The position numbers and the translations under genes were made by a program. From assembly GCA_036244975.1 (NCBI GenBank), contig BTTE01000001.1, positions 62,001 to 126,000 of the forward strand: a stretch of DNA of 64,000 nt, in the 5' to 3' direction. Origin of the DNA: Sulfidibacterium sp036244975 (GTDB lineage Bacteria; Bacteroidota; Bacteroidia; Bacteroidales; F082). Within the stretch, counting starts at the first letter, position 1; every line of letters starts with the position of its first letter. This document shows positions 9,524 to 18,927 of this stretch, in pieces. The notes below the pieces were generated by a model. The model was given only the letters and a program-made list of their open reading frames with translations, was not told the origin of the DNA and did no database searches.

Positions 9524-9559
9524 CTTTGGAAACTTTTTTTGTAAAAATAGTTTCCAAAG
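9524..9559 (+). promoter_or_regulatory. 11-bp perfect inverted repeat before the efflux operon
   Basis: CTTTGGAAACT (9524-9534) and AGTTTCCAAAG (9549-9559) are exact reverse complements separated by 14 bases. The right arm is followed by a T-rich stretch and then the -7 box of the efflux operon at 9571. It may terminate the phosphatase gene or be an operator for the TetR-type regulator encoded in the operon. Confidence 0.5.
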
Positions 9560-9570
9560 TTTATTTTTTA

Positions 9571-9578
9571 TATTTTTG
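9571..9578 (+). promoter_or_regulatory. -7 element of the efflux operon
   Basis: TATTTTTG is an exact TAnnTTTG match, 27 bases before the ATG at 9606. The inverted repeat at 9524-9559 covers the region where the -33 element would lie. Confidence 0.5.
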
Positions 9579-9605
9579 CAGCCTCAACCAAGAAGAAAAG
9601 AGGTT

Positions 9606-10976
9606 ATGAAAATAAAAAAGTTAAGTTTTTTACTTTCCCTGCTTATAGCCGGAGGCGGTATTTTAAATGCGCAGGAAACGGACACCTTGTCGCAGACATC
9701 GTACAAAGTGATGCATTTCTCACTAAAGCAGGCCGTGGATTATTCCATGGTACATAATTACGGCGTGATTAATTCGGGGAAAGACCTGGAAATTGCCAAG
9801 CAGAAAATCAAAGAATCGTTGGCACAGGGACTTCCGCAGGTAAACGCTGCTGTTCATTACAACGATAATATTGCCCGTCCGGTCTTTATTTTGCCGGGAG
9901 CAGTGGCCGGAAGACCCGGACAGGATATTGCCGTACAATTTGGAACAAGATACAACGCCGACCTGAGCGGAAGCCTTCGGCAGTTAATATTTGATGGCCG
10001 TTATTTCATTGGTTTGAAAGCCGCACGGATATCTCTGGAACGCACCGACAAAGAATTTTTTAAAAACAAACTGGAAGTTAAAGAACAGGTTTCCGATGCT
10101 TACTTTAATGTGTTGTCGGTAGCTGAAAGTTTGCGGATTATTGACTCTACACTTCGCAACACCCAAAAACTTGCCAAAGAAACACAACAGGTTTATAAAG
10201 CCGGTATGGCCGAAGATGTGGATGTGGATCAGATGAACCTGCTGGTAGCCAACCTGCAGGCTTCGCGGACTTTTTTAAAAAATCAGTATAGTACTGCACA
10301 GGCTTTTCTAAAATTTTATCTCGGCTTGGGAGAAAACGACAGCGTGGTGCTTACCCAAACGTTGCCGCAACTTATTCGTATGAAAACACATGACCCGCTT
10401 CTGTTACAATCTTTTAACCTGACTGAAAACATCGATTTCCAGTCTGTGATGAAGAATAAAGAGCTGCTGGATTTACAGGTGAAACTCGCAAAAGTGGCTT
10501 TTGTTCCCTCTGTCAATGCCATCGTAAATTATCAAACACAGGCACAACGTAATACGTGGAATTTTTTTTCCGGAGGGGAATGGTATCAGAGCGCTTCCTA
10601 CGGAATTACCATGAGTATTCCCATTTTGTCGAGTGGCGAACGGACAGCTAAACTAAAACAGGCCAGAATTGCTTATGAGCAGGCACAGGTTTTGGCGCGC
10701 CAAACAGCCTCACAACTTGGCATCCAATACCAGACAACCAAAAACGATTATTATAATTCTTTGAACGTTTACGAAAACAAACTGAAAAATCGCAAGGTGG
10801 CGGAAAAAATTTACCGGAAAACAACCGAAAAATATACCCGTGGGATGGCTACAAGTCTCGATTTGTTAAACACACACAACCAGTTCCTCAATGCAGAAAG
10901 TGATTTTATCACCGCAGGACTCAATCTTCTGAAATCGGCCGAAAAACTTGAAATTCTCTTAACCAAAGCACAATAA
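9606..10976 (+). CDS. TolC-family outer-membrane efflux protein
   Basis: Outer-membrane channel component of a tripartite RND efflux pump. The 456-residue product (start at 9606, not the upstream in-frame TTG at 9576) has a signal peptide cleaved near ILNA-QET. It then has two repeats of long amphipathic helices typical of outer membrane efflux domains: the first is followed by YNADLSGSLRQLIFDG, the second by YGITMSIPILSSGER. It is the first gene of a four-gene operon in which the next gene begins 2 bases after its stop. Substrate cannot be predicted. Confidence 0.9.
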   Translation: MKIKKLSFLLSLLIAGGGILNAQETDTLSQTSYKVMHFSLKQAVDYSMVHNYGVINSGKDLEIAKQKIKESLAQGLPQVNAAVHYNDNIARPVFILPGAVAGRPGQDIAVQFGTRYNADLSGSLRQLIFDGRYFIGLKAARISLERTDKEFFKNKLEVKEQVSDAYFNVLSVAESLRIIDSTLRNTQKLAKETQQVYKAGMAEDVDVDQMNLLVANLQASRTFLKNQYSTAQAFLKFYLGLGENDSVVLTQTLPQLIRMKTHDPLLLQSFNLTENIDFQSVMKNKELLDLQVKLAKVAFVPSVNAIVNYQTQAQRNTWNFFSGGEWYQSASYGITMSIPILSSGERTAKLKQARIAYEQAQVLARQTASQLGIQYQTTKNDYYNSLNVYENKLKNRKVAEKIYRKTTEKYTRGMATSLDLLNTHNQFLNAESDFITAGLNLLKSAEKLEILLTKAQ

Positions 10977-10978
10977 CC

Positions 10979-11599
10979 ATGAATGCAAAAGACAAAGACA
11001 TCATCCGCAAGGTGGCACAACTCTACAGCAAGTACGGTATCAAAAGCATCACGATGGATGATGTTGCTCACGAGCTTGGTATCTCCAAAAAAACGCTTTA
11101 TGAATACTTCTCGGACAAGCTCCATCTCGTGAATGCAGTTATTGAGCAGGAAATATTGTTTAACGATCTTCGCTTGAAAGAGCAAAAAAGCAATTCGGAA
11201 AATGCCCTGCAGGAGATGTTCAAAATTTTTCGCTTTCATCTTCAAATGCTGAAGGAATACAACCCGGCGCTTGAATTCGACTTAAAAAAATATTATCCTG
11301 AAATTTATTCCAGACTCAAACGGATAAAACGCACAAAAATATGGGAAACTACCCTGAACAATCTGATAAAAGGAAAGCGTGAAGGTTTTTACCGTAAAGA
11401 GCTTAACGAAGAAATCATCACTAAACTCACTGTTTTGCGCATCGAGAGCCTTTCTGAAAACGACCTGTTTAGCCAGGAAGAAATTTATTCTCATGAGTTT
11501 TCAAAAGAAATGTTTTTATACCATTTGCATGGCATTCTTACCCCGATGGGAATTGAATACTTAAATAAAAATCTTGAACAATTAAACTTGACAAAATAA
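10979..11599 (+). CDS. TetR/AcrR-family transcriptional regulator
   Basis: The 206 residues carry an N-terminal TetR DNA-binding domain (about 8-55): SKYGIKSITMDDVAHELG is followed by the recognition helix ISKKTLYEYF. The C-terminal helical part is divergent, as expected for the ligand-binding domain. It lies inside the efflux operon, between the outer-membrane channel and the adaptor genes, with 2-base and 1-base junctions, so it is made together with the pump. By analogy with AcrR it probably represses the operon. The inverted repeat at 9524-9559 is a candidate binding site. Confidence 0.9.
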   Translation: MNAKDKDIIRKVAQLYSKYGIKSITMDDVAHELGISKKTLYEYFSDKLHLVNAVIEQEILFNDLRLKEQKSNSENALQEMFKIFRFHLQMLKEYNPALEFDLKKYYPEIYSRLKRIKRTKIWETTLNNLIKGKREGFYRKELNEEIITKLTVLRIESLSENDLFSQEEIYSHEFSKEMFLYHLHGILTPMGIEYLNKNLEQLNLTK

Positions 11600-11600
11600 T

Positions 11601-12740
11601 ATGAAAAATATCAGCCTTTTTCTCGTAGCCCTGCTTTTCCTTATGGCTTCATGCGGAAACGAGAACAAACCAAAAACGGAACAGCAAATTATTAATTATC
11701 AAAAACAGGTAACTGCCATCAATAAAAAAATTGACAGACTACAGCAAAAAATAAATAAAAAAAACAAGAATAAGGTGATAACCACCGGACGTAAAGTTAC
11801 GGTGAATGTCCGCAAGCTGCAACCATCTGTTTTTAACCATTATTTCGATGCTTCCGCCGAAGTAGAAAGTGTTCACGAAGCTTACGTAAGTCCGGAGGTA
11901 AACGGGCAGATTGAAAAAATCTTTGTTACAGCAGGAGACCTTGTTAAAAAAGGCCAACTGCTGGCACAGCTCAACTCCGATATTATGCAGGACAACATCC
12001 GGGAGCTGAGAACCTCGCTGGAACTGGCATCCTACACCTATACAAAGCAGAAATCGCTTTGGGGAAAAAAAATCGGTTCCGAACTGCAGTACCTGCAAGC
12101 CAAGACTAATTATGAAAGTCTCCAAAATAAACTCGGTACCCTGCAAACGCAATACCAACGTTCGTTTATTAAATCGCCTATCGATGGATATGTCGATGCC
12201 ATTGATTTGAAGATTGGCGAGATGGCTATTCCGGGTCAACGGTTCTTTCATGTGGTAAATCTGAACCGGCTTTATGTGAATGCGCAGATTTCGGAAGCTT
12301 ATTTGCCGATTATTCACGAAGGGGATGCCGTTGAGGTTCGTTTTCACGCTTTTCCTTCCATTGTTCTGAATAAAAAGGTCTATCGCATAGGGAAGGTCAT
12401 CAACAAACAGAGCCGGACTTTTAAACTTCAGTTGAAAGTAAATAACCCGAAACAGCTGCTGAAACCTAATCTGCTGGCAATTATCCGGATTAAAGATTAC
12501 ACCAATCCCAAGGCTATTGTGGTACCATCCTTTATCATTCGTGAAGATATCCAGGGTTATTATCTGTATGTGGTTACCACGGAAGATGGCCAAAAAGTTG
12601 CCCGAAAACGTTATGTGAAAACAGGAAAATCGTTTAAAAAGAAAACGGAAGTGATAAGCGGCCTGAAAACAGGAGAAACAATTGTAACACAAGGGTATAA
12701 CAATGTAACGAACGGTTCTGTTTTAAATATTCGGAAATAG
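11601..12740 (+). CDS. RND efflux periplasmic adaptor (membrane fusion) lipoprotein
   Basis: The adaptor links the inner-membrane pump to the TolC-type channel. The 379-residue product has a lipoprotein signal peptide with lipobox MASC (Cys18), then a Lys-rich coiled coil (about 27-60). A biotinyl-lipoyl-like half with EAYVSPEVNGQIEKIFV follows, then a helical hairpin around 125-175. The second lipoyl half carries FIKSPIDGYVDAI, and beta-barrel and membrane-proximal domains complete it. The start is 1 base after the regulator stop codon. Confidence 0.93.
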   Translation: MKNISLFLVALLFLMASCGNENKPKTEQQIINYQKQVTAINKKIDRLQQKINKKNKNKVITTGRKVTVNVRKLQPSVFNHYFDASAEVESVHEAYVSPEVNGQIEKIFVTAGDLVKKGQLLAQLNSDIMQDNIRELRTSLELASYTYTKQKSLWGKKIGSELQYLQAKTNYESLQNKLGTLQTQYQRSFIKSPIDGYVDAIDLKIGEMAIPGQRFFHVVNLNRLYVNAQISEAYLPIIHEGDAVEVRFHAFPSIVLNKKVYRIGKVINKQSRTFKLQLKVNNPKQLLKPNLLAIIRIKDYTNPKAIVVPSFIIREDIQGYYLYVVTTEDGQKVARKRYVKTGKSFKKKTEVISGLKTGETIVTQGYNNVTNGSVLNIRK

Positions 12741-12791
12741 TTTTTTGTTGAAGTAAAATCAAAAACTTAAAGCTTTTTTAAACAGTGAAGC

Positions 12792-15700
12792 ATGAATACA
12801 AAGAAAGAAAAAACAGATAAGGTTATCCGGGATTTTAAAATCTCCACCTGGGCGCTCAACAACAAAAATACGGTCTATCTTTTTACTATAGCTACCATAA
12901 TTTTCGGGTTTATTGCGTATGTGGCGCTGCCCAAGGAGTTGTACCCCGACATTAAAATCCCTACGGTGATGGTACAGACCATTTACCCCGGCAACCCACC
13001 CGTTGACATGGAAAACCTCGTTACCCGTCCGTTGGAAAAACAAATCGAATCGGTAAAAGGCATCAAAAAAATGACTTCTATATCTTCACAGGATGCATCC
13101 GGCATTTTTGTGGAATTTCATACCAATGTTGACATACGCAAAGCACTTGACGACATAAAAGATGCGGTGGACAAAGCTAAAAAAGACCTGCCCGATGACC
13201 TGCCGGACGATCCGCAGGTTACCGATATTGATGTTTCTGAATTTCCGGTTATCAATGTAAACCTTTCGGGAAATTTCAGCCCGGGCGAACTGAAAGGGTT
13301 TGCCAACGATTTGAAAGATGAGTTTGAGTCTATTTACGAAGTTTCCAAAGTAAACATCACCGGCATTACCGACCGGGAGGTGAAAATTTTTCTGAATCCT
13401 TTCAAAATGGCAGCCATGCAGGTGAGCTTTACCGATGTGGAAAATGCCGTGAAATTTGAAAACATGTCCATCTCCGGGGGAGAAGCCAAAATTGGAAAAA
13501 TAGACCGCTCTGTCCGGATTATCGGCGAATTCAAAGACCCCGCGCAAATTGCAAATATTATTGTAAAACGTGATAAGGGTAATATAATCTATATGCGCGA
13601 TATTGCCACGGTAAAATACGGTTTTAAAGAACGCGATAGTTATTCGCATCTCGACAAACAGCCGGTAGTTACCTTGCAGATTGTGAAAAAAAGCGGAGAA
13701 AATCTTCTTTCCACTACTTCTCAGGTTTTTCAGATTCTGAAAGATGCCCGGAAATCGAAACTTATCCCCGACAACCTGAAAATCACCATTACCAACGACC
13801 AATCGAATCAGGTGAAAAAGCAGATTAACAACTTAGAGAATAGTATTATCATGGGGATAATTTTTGTCGTGGCTATTCTTTTCCTGTTTTTGGGCACACG
13901 CAACTCGCTTATTGTGGGTTTTTCCATTCCCATGTCGATGCTTATGGCTTTTATGGTGATGGGTATTGCCCATTACAAAATCAACATGATGGTTCTTTTT
14001 GCGCTGATTCTTGCCCTCGGCATGTTGGTGGATAATGCCATTGTGGTTACCGAAAATATCTACCGGTTCGTGCAGCGGGGCTATCCCGTAAAAGAAGCGG
14101 CACGACAAGGTGTAGGCGAAATAGCTATGCCCATTATTTCTTCCACAGCCACAACGCTGGCGGCTTTCCTGCCGCTGGTTTTTTGGCACAGCATCATAGG
14201 CGAGTTTATGAAATTTCTTCCCCTTACGCTGATTGTAGTGCTCACGGCTTCACTGTTCAATGCCCTGGTGATTGTTCCGGTAGTTTTTGTGGATTTCTAC
14301 AAGCCGGGTGATGCCAACTCTTTACCCAACACGAAAAGAAGTCTGCGCCTTGCCGGGATTTTTATTATCTTGGCCATCGTTGCTTTTGTAGCCAAATGGA
14401 ATATTGTGGGCTCTTTGCTCGTGGCAGCAGTTATTTTGGGTTTGCTGAACCTGGCTTTCCTCACGCGGCTCGCTATTTGGTTCCAGAAAGTTTTCCTTGT
14501 ATGGTTAGAAGAAACGTATTTAAAATTTATCCGGTTTGCTATTCGAAAAAACAACTCTTATTGGCTGATAGCCGGTACTTTTGCGCTTATGTTTTTAACT
14601 ATTGCTTTTTATTTTGGAAGCAAACCCAAGGTGGATTTTTTCCCTAGTACCGAGCCTAAACTCATCAATGTGATTGCCGAGATGCCCATCAGCACCGATA
14701 TCAGGGTTTCCGACTCCATGATGCAGGTAATTCAGGCAAAAGTTTACCAGCTCATTCAGCCTGATATGAATATTGTAAAGTCGGTTTTGACCGTTACCGG
14801 AAAGGGAGCTGTGGGACAGAACGAAGGCTTTACCAGCCGTGGCGGGGCGCCCAACAAGGGTATCATCACCATAAACTTTGTGGAATTCCAAAACAGGCAC
14901 GGCATTAACACTTTTACCATTTTGCGCCGGCTGGCCGATACGCTGGTGGGGAAATATCCGGGGGTTAACATTTCACTTGAAAAACAGCGCGAAGGGCCAG
15001 CGGTAGGTTATCCTGTCAATATTGAAATTAGCGGAAAAGAATTTTCCACGTTGATTAGCCTGTCCGATAGTATTAAATCGTTGATTAACAAGCAAAATAT
15101 CCCGGGTATCGAAGGCCTTGACATGGATTTGAATGTGGGAAAACCGGAACTGCTGGTGAAGATTAATCGCGACAAAGCCCGCCGCTTTGGCTTGTCCACA
15201 GGACAAATAGGCGATGCTATACGAACCGCCCTGTTCGGAAAAGATATTTCCGATTTTAAACAGGGAGAAGATGAATACAAAATTCGGATGATGCTGGCGG
15301 ATAAATACCGTTATAATATCTCCGATTTGATGAACCAGCGCATCACCTTCCGTTCGCAATCTTCCGGTAAGATTATTCAGGTGCCTGTTTCGGCTGTTGC
15401 CGATTATGAATATGGTTCTACCTACGGCGCTATCACCCGGATTGACCGGAAAAGAGTGATTACCCTGCATTCCAATGTGATGAAGGGATACAATGCCAAC
15501 GAAATTAATGCAAAGCTGAAAAAGATGCTGACCGGTTATTCCATGCCTGCCGGTTACAAAATTAGTTTCACCGGAGAACAACAATCACAGGCCGATGCAG
15601 CTAATTTTCTCATGCGCGCTATGCTGATTGCGCTGGCCCTCATTATGATTATTCTTGTCAGTCAGTTTAACTCTTTTGTGAAGCCCTCCATTATCATGTT

Positions 15701-16232
15701 CAGCGTTATTTTGAGCACCATTGGTGTATTTGGCGGGCTGGCGACCTTCCACATGGATTTTGTGGTTCTGATGACAGGCATCGGACTGGTATCGCTGGCC
15801 GGTGTGGTGGTGAACAATGCTATTGTTCTGATTGATTATATCGGACTGGTAAAACTCCGCAAGAAAAAAGAAATGGGTATTGCCGAAGACGATGAACTCC
15901 CGATGGATATTGCCATGGAATGTATTGTGGTAGCCGGAAAAACACGGCTGCGTCCTGTTCTTCTTACTGCCATTACAACCGTATTGGGCTTGATTCCTCT
16001 GGCTGTGGGGCTGAACATCAACTTTATCACCCTGTTGAAAAACTTTAACCCGCAACTGTTCTTCGGAGGCGACAACACCGCATTTTGGGGTCCCATGTCG
16101 TGGACGGTAATTTTTGGCCTGACCTTTGCTACTTTTCTGACACTGATTGTGGTCCCTTCTATGTATCACGCACTATATACCGGAAAGCTGGCCATGAAGC
16201 GCGTCTTCAAAAAAACCGGGCAGGCAGGATAA
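12792..16232 (+). CDS. RND-family efflux permease, AcrB/HAE1-like
   Basis: Proton-driven inner-membrane pump, 1146 residues and somewhat longer than AcrB. TM1 lies at about 28-46, followed by the periplasmic porter domain (YPGNPPVDMENLVTRPLE). The TM4 relay region reads GMLVDNAIVV (Asp414, Asn415), where AcrB has Asp-Asp. In the TM10 region GVVVNNAIVL has Asn1008 where AcrB has the relay Lys. Between TM6 and TM7 there are two further hydrophobic segments (about 515-570), which explain part of the extra length. It is the last gene of the efflux operon and ends before a strong terminator. Substrate class is unknown; the signature is not that of metal-exporting CzcA proteins. Confidence 0.94.
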   Translation: MNTKKEKTDKVIRDFKISTWALNNKNTVYLFTIATIIFGFIAYVALPKELYPDIKIPTVMVQTIYPGNPPVDMENLVTRPLEKQIESVKGIKKMTSISSQDASGIFVEFHTNVDIRKALDDIKDAVDKAKKDLPDDLPDDPQVTDIDVSEFPVINVNLSGNFSPGELKGFANDLKDEFESIYEVSKVNITGITDREVKIFLNPFKMAAMQVSFTDVENAVKFENMSISGGEAKIGKIDRSVRIIGEFKDPAQIANIIVKRDKGNIIYMRDIATVKYGFKERDSYSHLDKQPVVTLQIVKKSGENLLSTTSQVFQILKDARKSKLIPDNLKITITNDQSNQVKKQINNLENSIIMGIIFVVAILFLFLGTRNSLIVGFSIPMSMLMAFMVMGIAHYKINMMVLFALILALGMLVDNAIVVTENIYRFVQRGYPVKEAARQGVGEIAMPIISSTATTLAAFLPLVFWHSIIGEFMKFLPLTLIVVLTASLFNALVIVPVVFVDFYKPGDANSLPNTKRSLRLAGIFIILAIVAFVAKWNIVGSLLVAAVILGLLNLAFLTRLAIWFQKVFLVWLEETYLKFIRFAIRKNNSYWLIAGTFALMFLTIAFYFGSKPKVDFFPSTEPKLINVIAEMPISTDIRVSDSMMQVIQAKVYQLIQPDMNIVKSVLTVTGKGAVGQNEGFTSRGGAPNKGIITINFVEFQNRHGINTFTILRRLADTLVGKYPGVNISLEKQREGPAVGYPVNIEISGKEFSTLISLSDSIKSLINKQNIPGIEGLDMDLNVGKPELLVKINRDKARRFGLSTGQIGDAIRTALFGKDISDFKQGEDEYKIRMMLADKYRYNISDLMNQRITFRSQSSGKIIQVPVSAVADYEYGSTYGAITRIDRKRVITLHSNVMKGYNANEINAKLKKMLTGYSMPAGYKISFTGEQQSQADAANFLMRAMLIALALIMIILVSQFNSFVKPSIIMFSVILSTIGVFGGLATFHMDFVVLMTGIGLVSLAGVVVNNAIVLIDYIGLVKLRKKKEMGIAEDDELPMDIAMECIVVAGKTRLRPVLLTAITTVLGLIPLAVGLNINFITLLKNFNPQLFFGGDNTAFWGPMSWTVIFGLTFATFLTLIVVPSMYHALYTGKLAMKRVFKKTGQAG

Positions 16233-16247
16233 AGAAATGAATTCTCA

Positions 16248-16280
16248 AAAAAACCCCGCACGTAACGCCCGGGGTTTTTT
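16248..16280. terminator. Bidirectional terminator, efflux operon / tRNA-Thr
   Basis: Arms AAAAAACCCCG (16248-16258) and CGGGGTTTTTT (16270-16280) are perfectly complementary with an 11-base loop. It can end the rightward efflux operon and the leftward tRNA gene. Confidence 0.85.
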
Positions 16281-16283
16281 CAG

Positions 16284-16356
16284 AGCCTCCCATGGGACTC
16301 GAACCCACGACCTGCTCATTACGAGTGAGCTGCTCTGCCAGCTGAGCTAAGGAGGC
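16284..16356 (-). tRNA. tRNA-Thr (anticodon CGT)
   Basis: Read on the minus strand, the sequence folds as a cloverleaf. The acceptor stem is GCCTCCT / GGGAGGC. The D arm is GCTCAGCTGGCAGAGC, and the anticodon stem GCTCA / TGAGC encloses the loop CTCGTAA (anticodon CGT, codon ACG). The T arm is GTGGGTTCGAGTCCCAT. The discriminator is T, and CCA is not encoded. Confidence 0.95.
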
Positions 16357-16373
16357 TTTTTTTCGATAATCAA

Positions 16374-16403
16374 CCCCGATAGTTATCGGGATGGTTATCG
16401 GGG
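16374..16403. repeat. Nested inverted repeat upstream of tRNA-Thr
   Basis: CCCCGATA (16374-16381) can pair with TATCGGGG (16396-16403) or, with a 2-base loop, with TATCGGG (16384-16390). Two alternative hairpins are therefore possible. It lies immediately upstream of the tRNA gene on the minus strand; function unknown. Confidence 0.5.
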
Positions 16404-16550
16404 ACAAAGATAAAAGAAAGACGCAAATATCCTGACGGGAAATTTATAAACACCGGAAATTTGCTTTAAAATTATTTAACGTTTATCAAGTGCAGGATTT
16501 TATTATCTTGCGGCACTTTTTATTTTTAATCTTCAAAACGGCTAAAAGAA

Positions 16551-17516
16551 ATGAAAACAGTTGTAAAATCGGCCCTTCTTGTGGGGCTTATGATGTTTGG
16601 AATGGGGCTGTTCGCCCAATCGGTTACCGATGCCGGTAAAATATTTAACCAGGGAAACGCACAGTTCAAGGCAAAGGAATTCGGACAAGCTGTAAAATTG
16701 TACGAAAAAGCACTGAAGCTGAGCAAAACTATTGGTCCTGACGCTGCTGATCTTCAGTCACAGGTAGAATCACAACTCACAACCTCCTATTTCTGGAATG
16801 GAATTTCTTTATACAAAAAGAGAGATTTTGACCAGGCTGTTGACCAATTGAAAAAAGCCAAGGCTATGGCTGCTTCTATCAATAACGCAAAAATAAAGAA
16901 CTACGCCCATATTTATATTGCCCGCGTTTATGCCTCAAAGGGAAATGCTCTTTTAAATCAGAAAAAGCCGGATGCTGCCGTGGTCCAATACGACTTAGCA
17001 TTGAAAGAAGATTCCTCCTCTTACCAGGCTTATTACGGGAAAAGCCTTGTGGCAAAAGAGAAAAAAGACATGACTACCATGATGGCCATGGTAGATAAAA
17101 TTGGGAAAATTGCTACTACCAGTCCTAAAGCAGCTAAAGTTTATAACAATGCTAAATATATTACATTCACAACTTTACTCAATGCGGGCGCAGAACAGTT
17201 ACAGGAAACGCATCCACAAAAAGCGCTGGAGTATCTGACAGATGCCAAAAAGTACCATGCTGCTAATGCGGATATGTATTATTACACCGCACTGGCTAAT
17301 GTAAGTCTGAAAAAATGGGACGCTGCTATTGCTGCTGCTAAAAAAGCGTTGAGCCTGCAAAAAATCGAAAAATCGGATATTTACTTTACGCTGGGACAGG
17401 CTTATCAGGGAAAAGGCGACAAAGCTGATGCCTGTAAAGCTTTCAAAAACGTATTGAAAGGACCCAATGTTGCTGCTGCCAAATATCAAATAAAACAGGT
17501 TTTAAAATGTGAATAG
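16551..17516 (+). CDS. Exported tetratricopeptide-repeat protein
   Basis: The 321-residue protein has a signal peptide (MKTVVKSALLVGLMMFGMG, cleaved near LFA-QSV) and at least six TPR-like helical pairs. These include AGKIFNQGNAQFKAKEFGQA, a pair around WNGISLYKKRDFDQA, a pair around ALLNQKKPDAAVVQY, and C-terminal pairs ending in DKADACKAFKNVLKG. TPR proteins scaffold protein complexes; here the location is periplasmic or outer-membrane associated. It appears to be monocistronic and ends in a strong terminator. Partner and pathway cannot be told from the sequence. Confidence 0.85.
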   Translation: MKTVVKSALLVGLMMFGMGLFAQSVTDAGKIFNQGNAQFKAKEFGQAVKLYEKALKLSKTIGPDAADLQSQVESQLTTSYFWNGISLYKKRDFDQAVDQLKKAKAMAASINNAKIKNYAHIYIARVYASKGNALLNQKKPDAAVVQYDLALKEDSSSYQAYYGKSLVAKEKKDMTTMMAMVDKIGKIATTSPKAAKVYNNAKYITFTTLLNAGAEQLQETHPQKALEYLTDAKKYHAANADMYYYTALANVSLKKWDAAIAAAKKALSLQKIEKSDIYFTLGQAYQGKGDKADACKAFKNVLKGPNVAAAKYQIKQVLKCE

Positions 17517-17610
17517 TTTTGACAACTTCACCGGTAAGCTTGTTGAAATGATTTTTTTATCAACTTTTTATAGTACCTGAGATTTAGAAAATTTTCATTA
17601 CGACCTTTCC

Positions 17611-17647
17611 AAAAAAGCCGCTCCGGAAAATCCGGAGCGGCTTTTTT
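17611..17647. terminator. Bidirectional intrinsic terminator
   Basis: Perfect 17-bp arms (17611-17627 and 17631-17647, GC core GCCGCTCCGGA) with a 3-base loop and flanking A/T runs. It separates the convergent TPR gene and beta-oxidation operon. Confidence 0.92.
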
Positions 17648-17667
17648 CAATTTTAGAAAAGAAATTT

Positions 17668-18915
17668 TTATTCTCCTCTTTTGAAAACAATGGACGTAAC
17701 GGTAACATCGTCGCCTCCCATGTTGATGGTCAGGCCATAAGGTCGGTCTTTGGAAATTTCGATTTGGGCTTTTCCGGCTTTTCCGGTGAGCTGTTGCCAA
17801 ATGGTTACAGCCTGGTGCACGCCCGTTCCGCCCGTAGGATGCCCCCAACCGATAAGTCCGCCGGTAGTGTTGAACGGCAGCTCCCCGTTACGACCTGTTT
17901 TACCTTCGGCCACGTAATCGGCACCTTCACCTTTGGCTGCCAGTCCGAGGGCCTCCACAGCCAGAATACCCGCAATGGAAAAACAGTCGTGGGTTTCGAC
18001 GGTTCCTACCTGATCGATAGTAATACCGGCATTTTCCAGTGCCTGATGAGTAGCAAATTTAATGGTTTCCAGTTCGGTAAGATCCGTCGGGTCAGTGGTA
18101 ATGTCACGAACGGCATGGCCGAATCCGATAACTTCCACGGCATCTTTTTTATCCACGCCGATACGTTTCAGCCCTTCTTCGGAACAAATGGTAATTCCGG
18201 AAGCGCCATCAGAGACTTTTGAGCAATCGAGTACGGTCAGATGATCGACGAAGGCTTTGCCATTGGGCTGCATTTTCAATGCCGTGGCGTAAGGATCCGG
18301 GGTGGTGTTGTGGAACTCCTGTGCCGTGGGGTCCAACCGGGCATTTTCGATGGCATTGGCATACCAGCGCGACATCCCTTTGCGGGTACGTTCGTAGCCA
18401 TATTTTTCATAATAGGCTCCGGCTCTGTCGCTAAACTGTCCGGGAAAGAAATAGGCATGGCCGGATTTCCTTTTTTTAAACCAGCCCGCCAGCGCCAGAA
18501 TGTCGGCTCCATAAATGGCTTTTACCGTATTTTGGACTTCAAAACCCAGCGATAAAACTACCTCAGATGTTTCAGCCAGTACCTGGCGTATCCCCGTTAC
18601 CAACGAAAGGCCGCCCGAAGCACAGGCTCCTTCCACACGGACTGCCGGTTTCATGCTTAACTCTTTGTCAATCATCGGAATAAAACCATCCAAATGTCCC
18701 TGGCTGTTGAACCGTCCGGCCATAAAATTACCGATAACCGATTCGTCCACATTTTTGGCGCCGCCAATTTGTTTCAATACGCCTTGCCCGGCTTCTTTGA
18801 TATAGTGTTCAATACCCGGACGGGGCTTTTTCGGGTTGAATTCCTTACGGCCGGTTCCCAGCGAAATGGTGTTGTAACCGGCAGTCATATATACTTTTCT
18901 TCTCAACTTTTTCAT
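17668..18915 (-). CDS. Acetyl-CoA acyltransferase, SCP-x-type thiolase
   Basis: Thiolytic cleavage of 3-ketoacyl-CoA, the last step of a beta-oxidation cycle, or the reverse condensation. The 415-residue enzyme has the nucleophile Cys98 in VEGACASGG. A second conserved region is ETHDCFSIAG, and the C-terminal catalytic motif is GGLIGWGHPTGGTG. These features, and the length, place it in the SCP-x / lipid-transfer-like thiolase group rather than the FadA group. It starts 12 bases after the stop of the dehydrogenase gene and is the last gene of the operon. Confidence 0.9.
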   Translation of the reverse strand: MKKLRRKVYMTAGYNTISLGTGRKEFNPKKPRPGIEHYIKEAGQGVLKQIGGAKNVDESVIGNFMAGRFNSQGHLDGFIPMIDKELSMKPAVRVEGACASGGLSLVTGIRQVLAETSEVVLSLGFEVQNTVKAIYGADILALAGWFKKRKSGHAYFFPGQFSDRAGAYYEKYGYERTRKGMSRWYANAIENARLDPTAQEFHNTTPDPYATALKMQPNGKAFVDHLTVLDCSKVSDGASGITICSEEGLKRIGVDKKDAVEVIGFGHAVRDITTDPTDLTELETIKFATHQALENAGITIDQVGTVETHDCFSIAGILAVEALGLAAKGEGADYVAEGKTGRNGELPFNTTGGLIGWGHPTGGTGVHQAVTIWQQLTGKAGKAQIEISKDRPYGLTINMGGDDVTVTSIVFKRGE

Positions 18916-18927
18916 GATGCAGATTTT

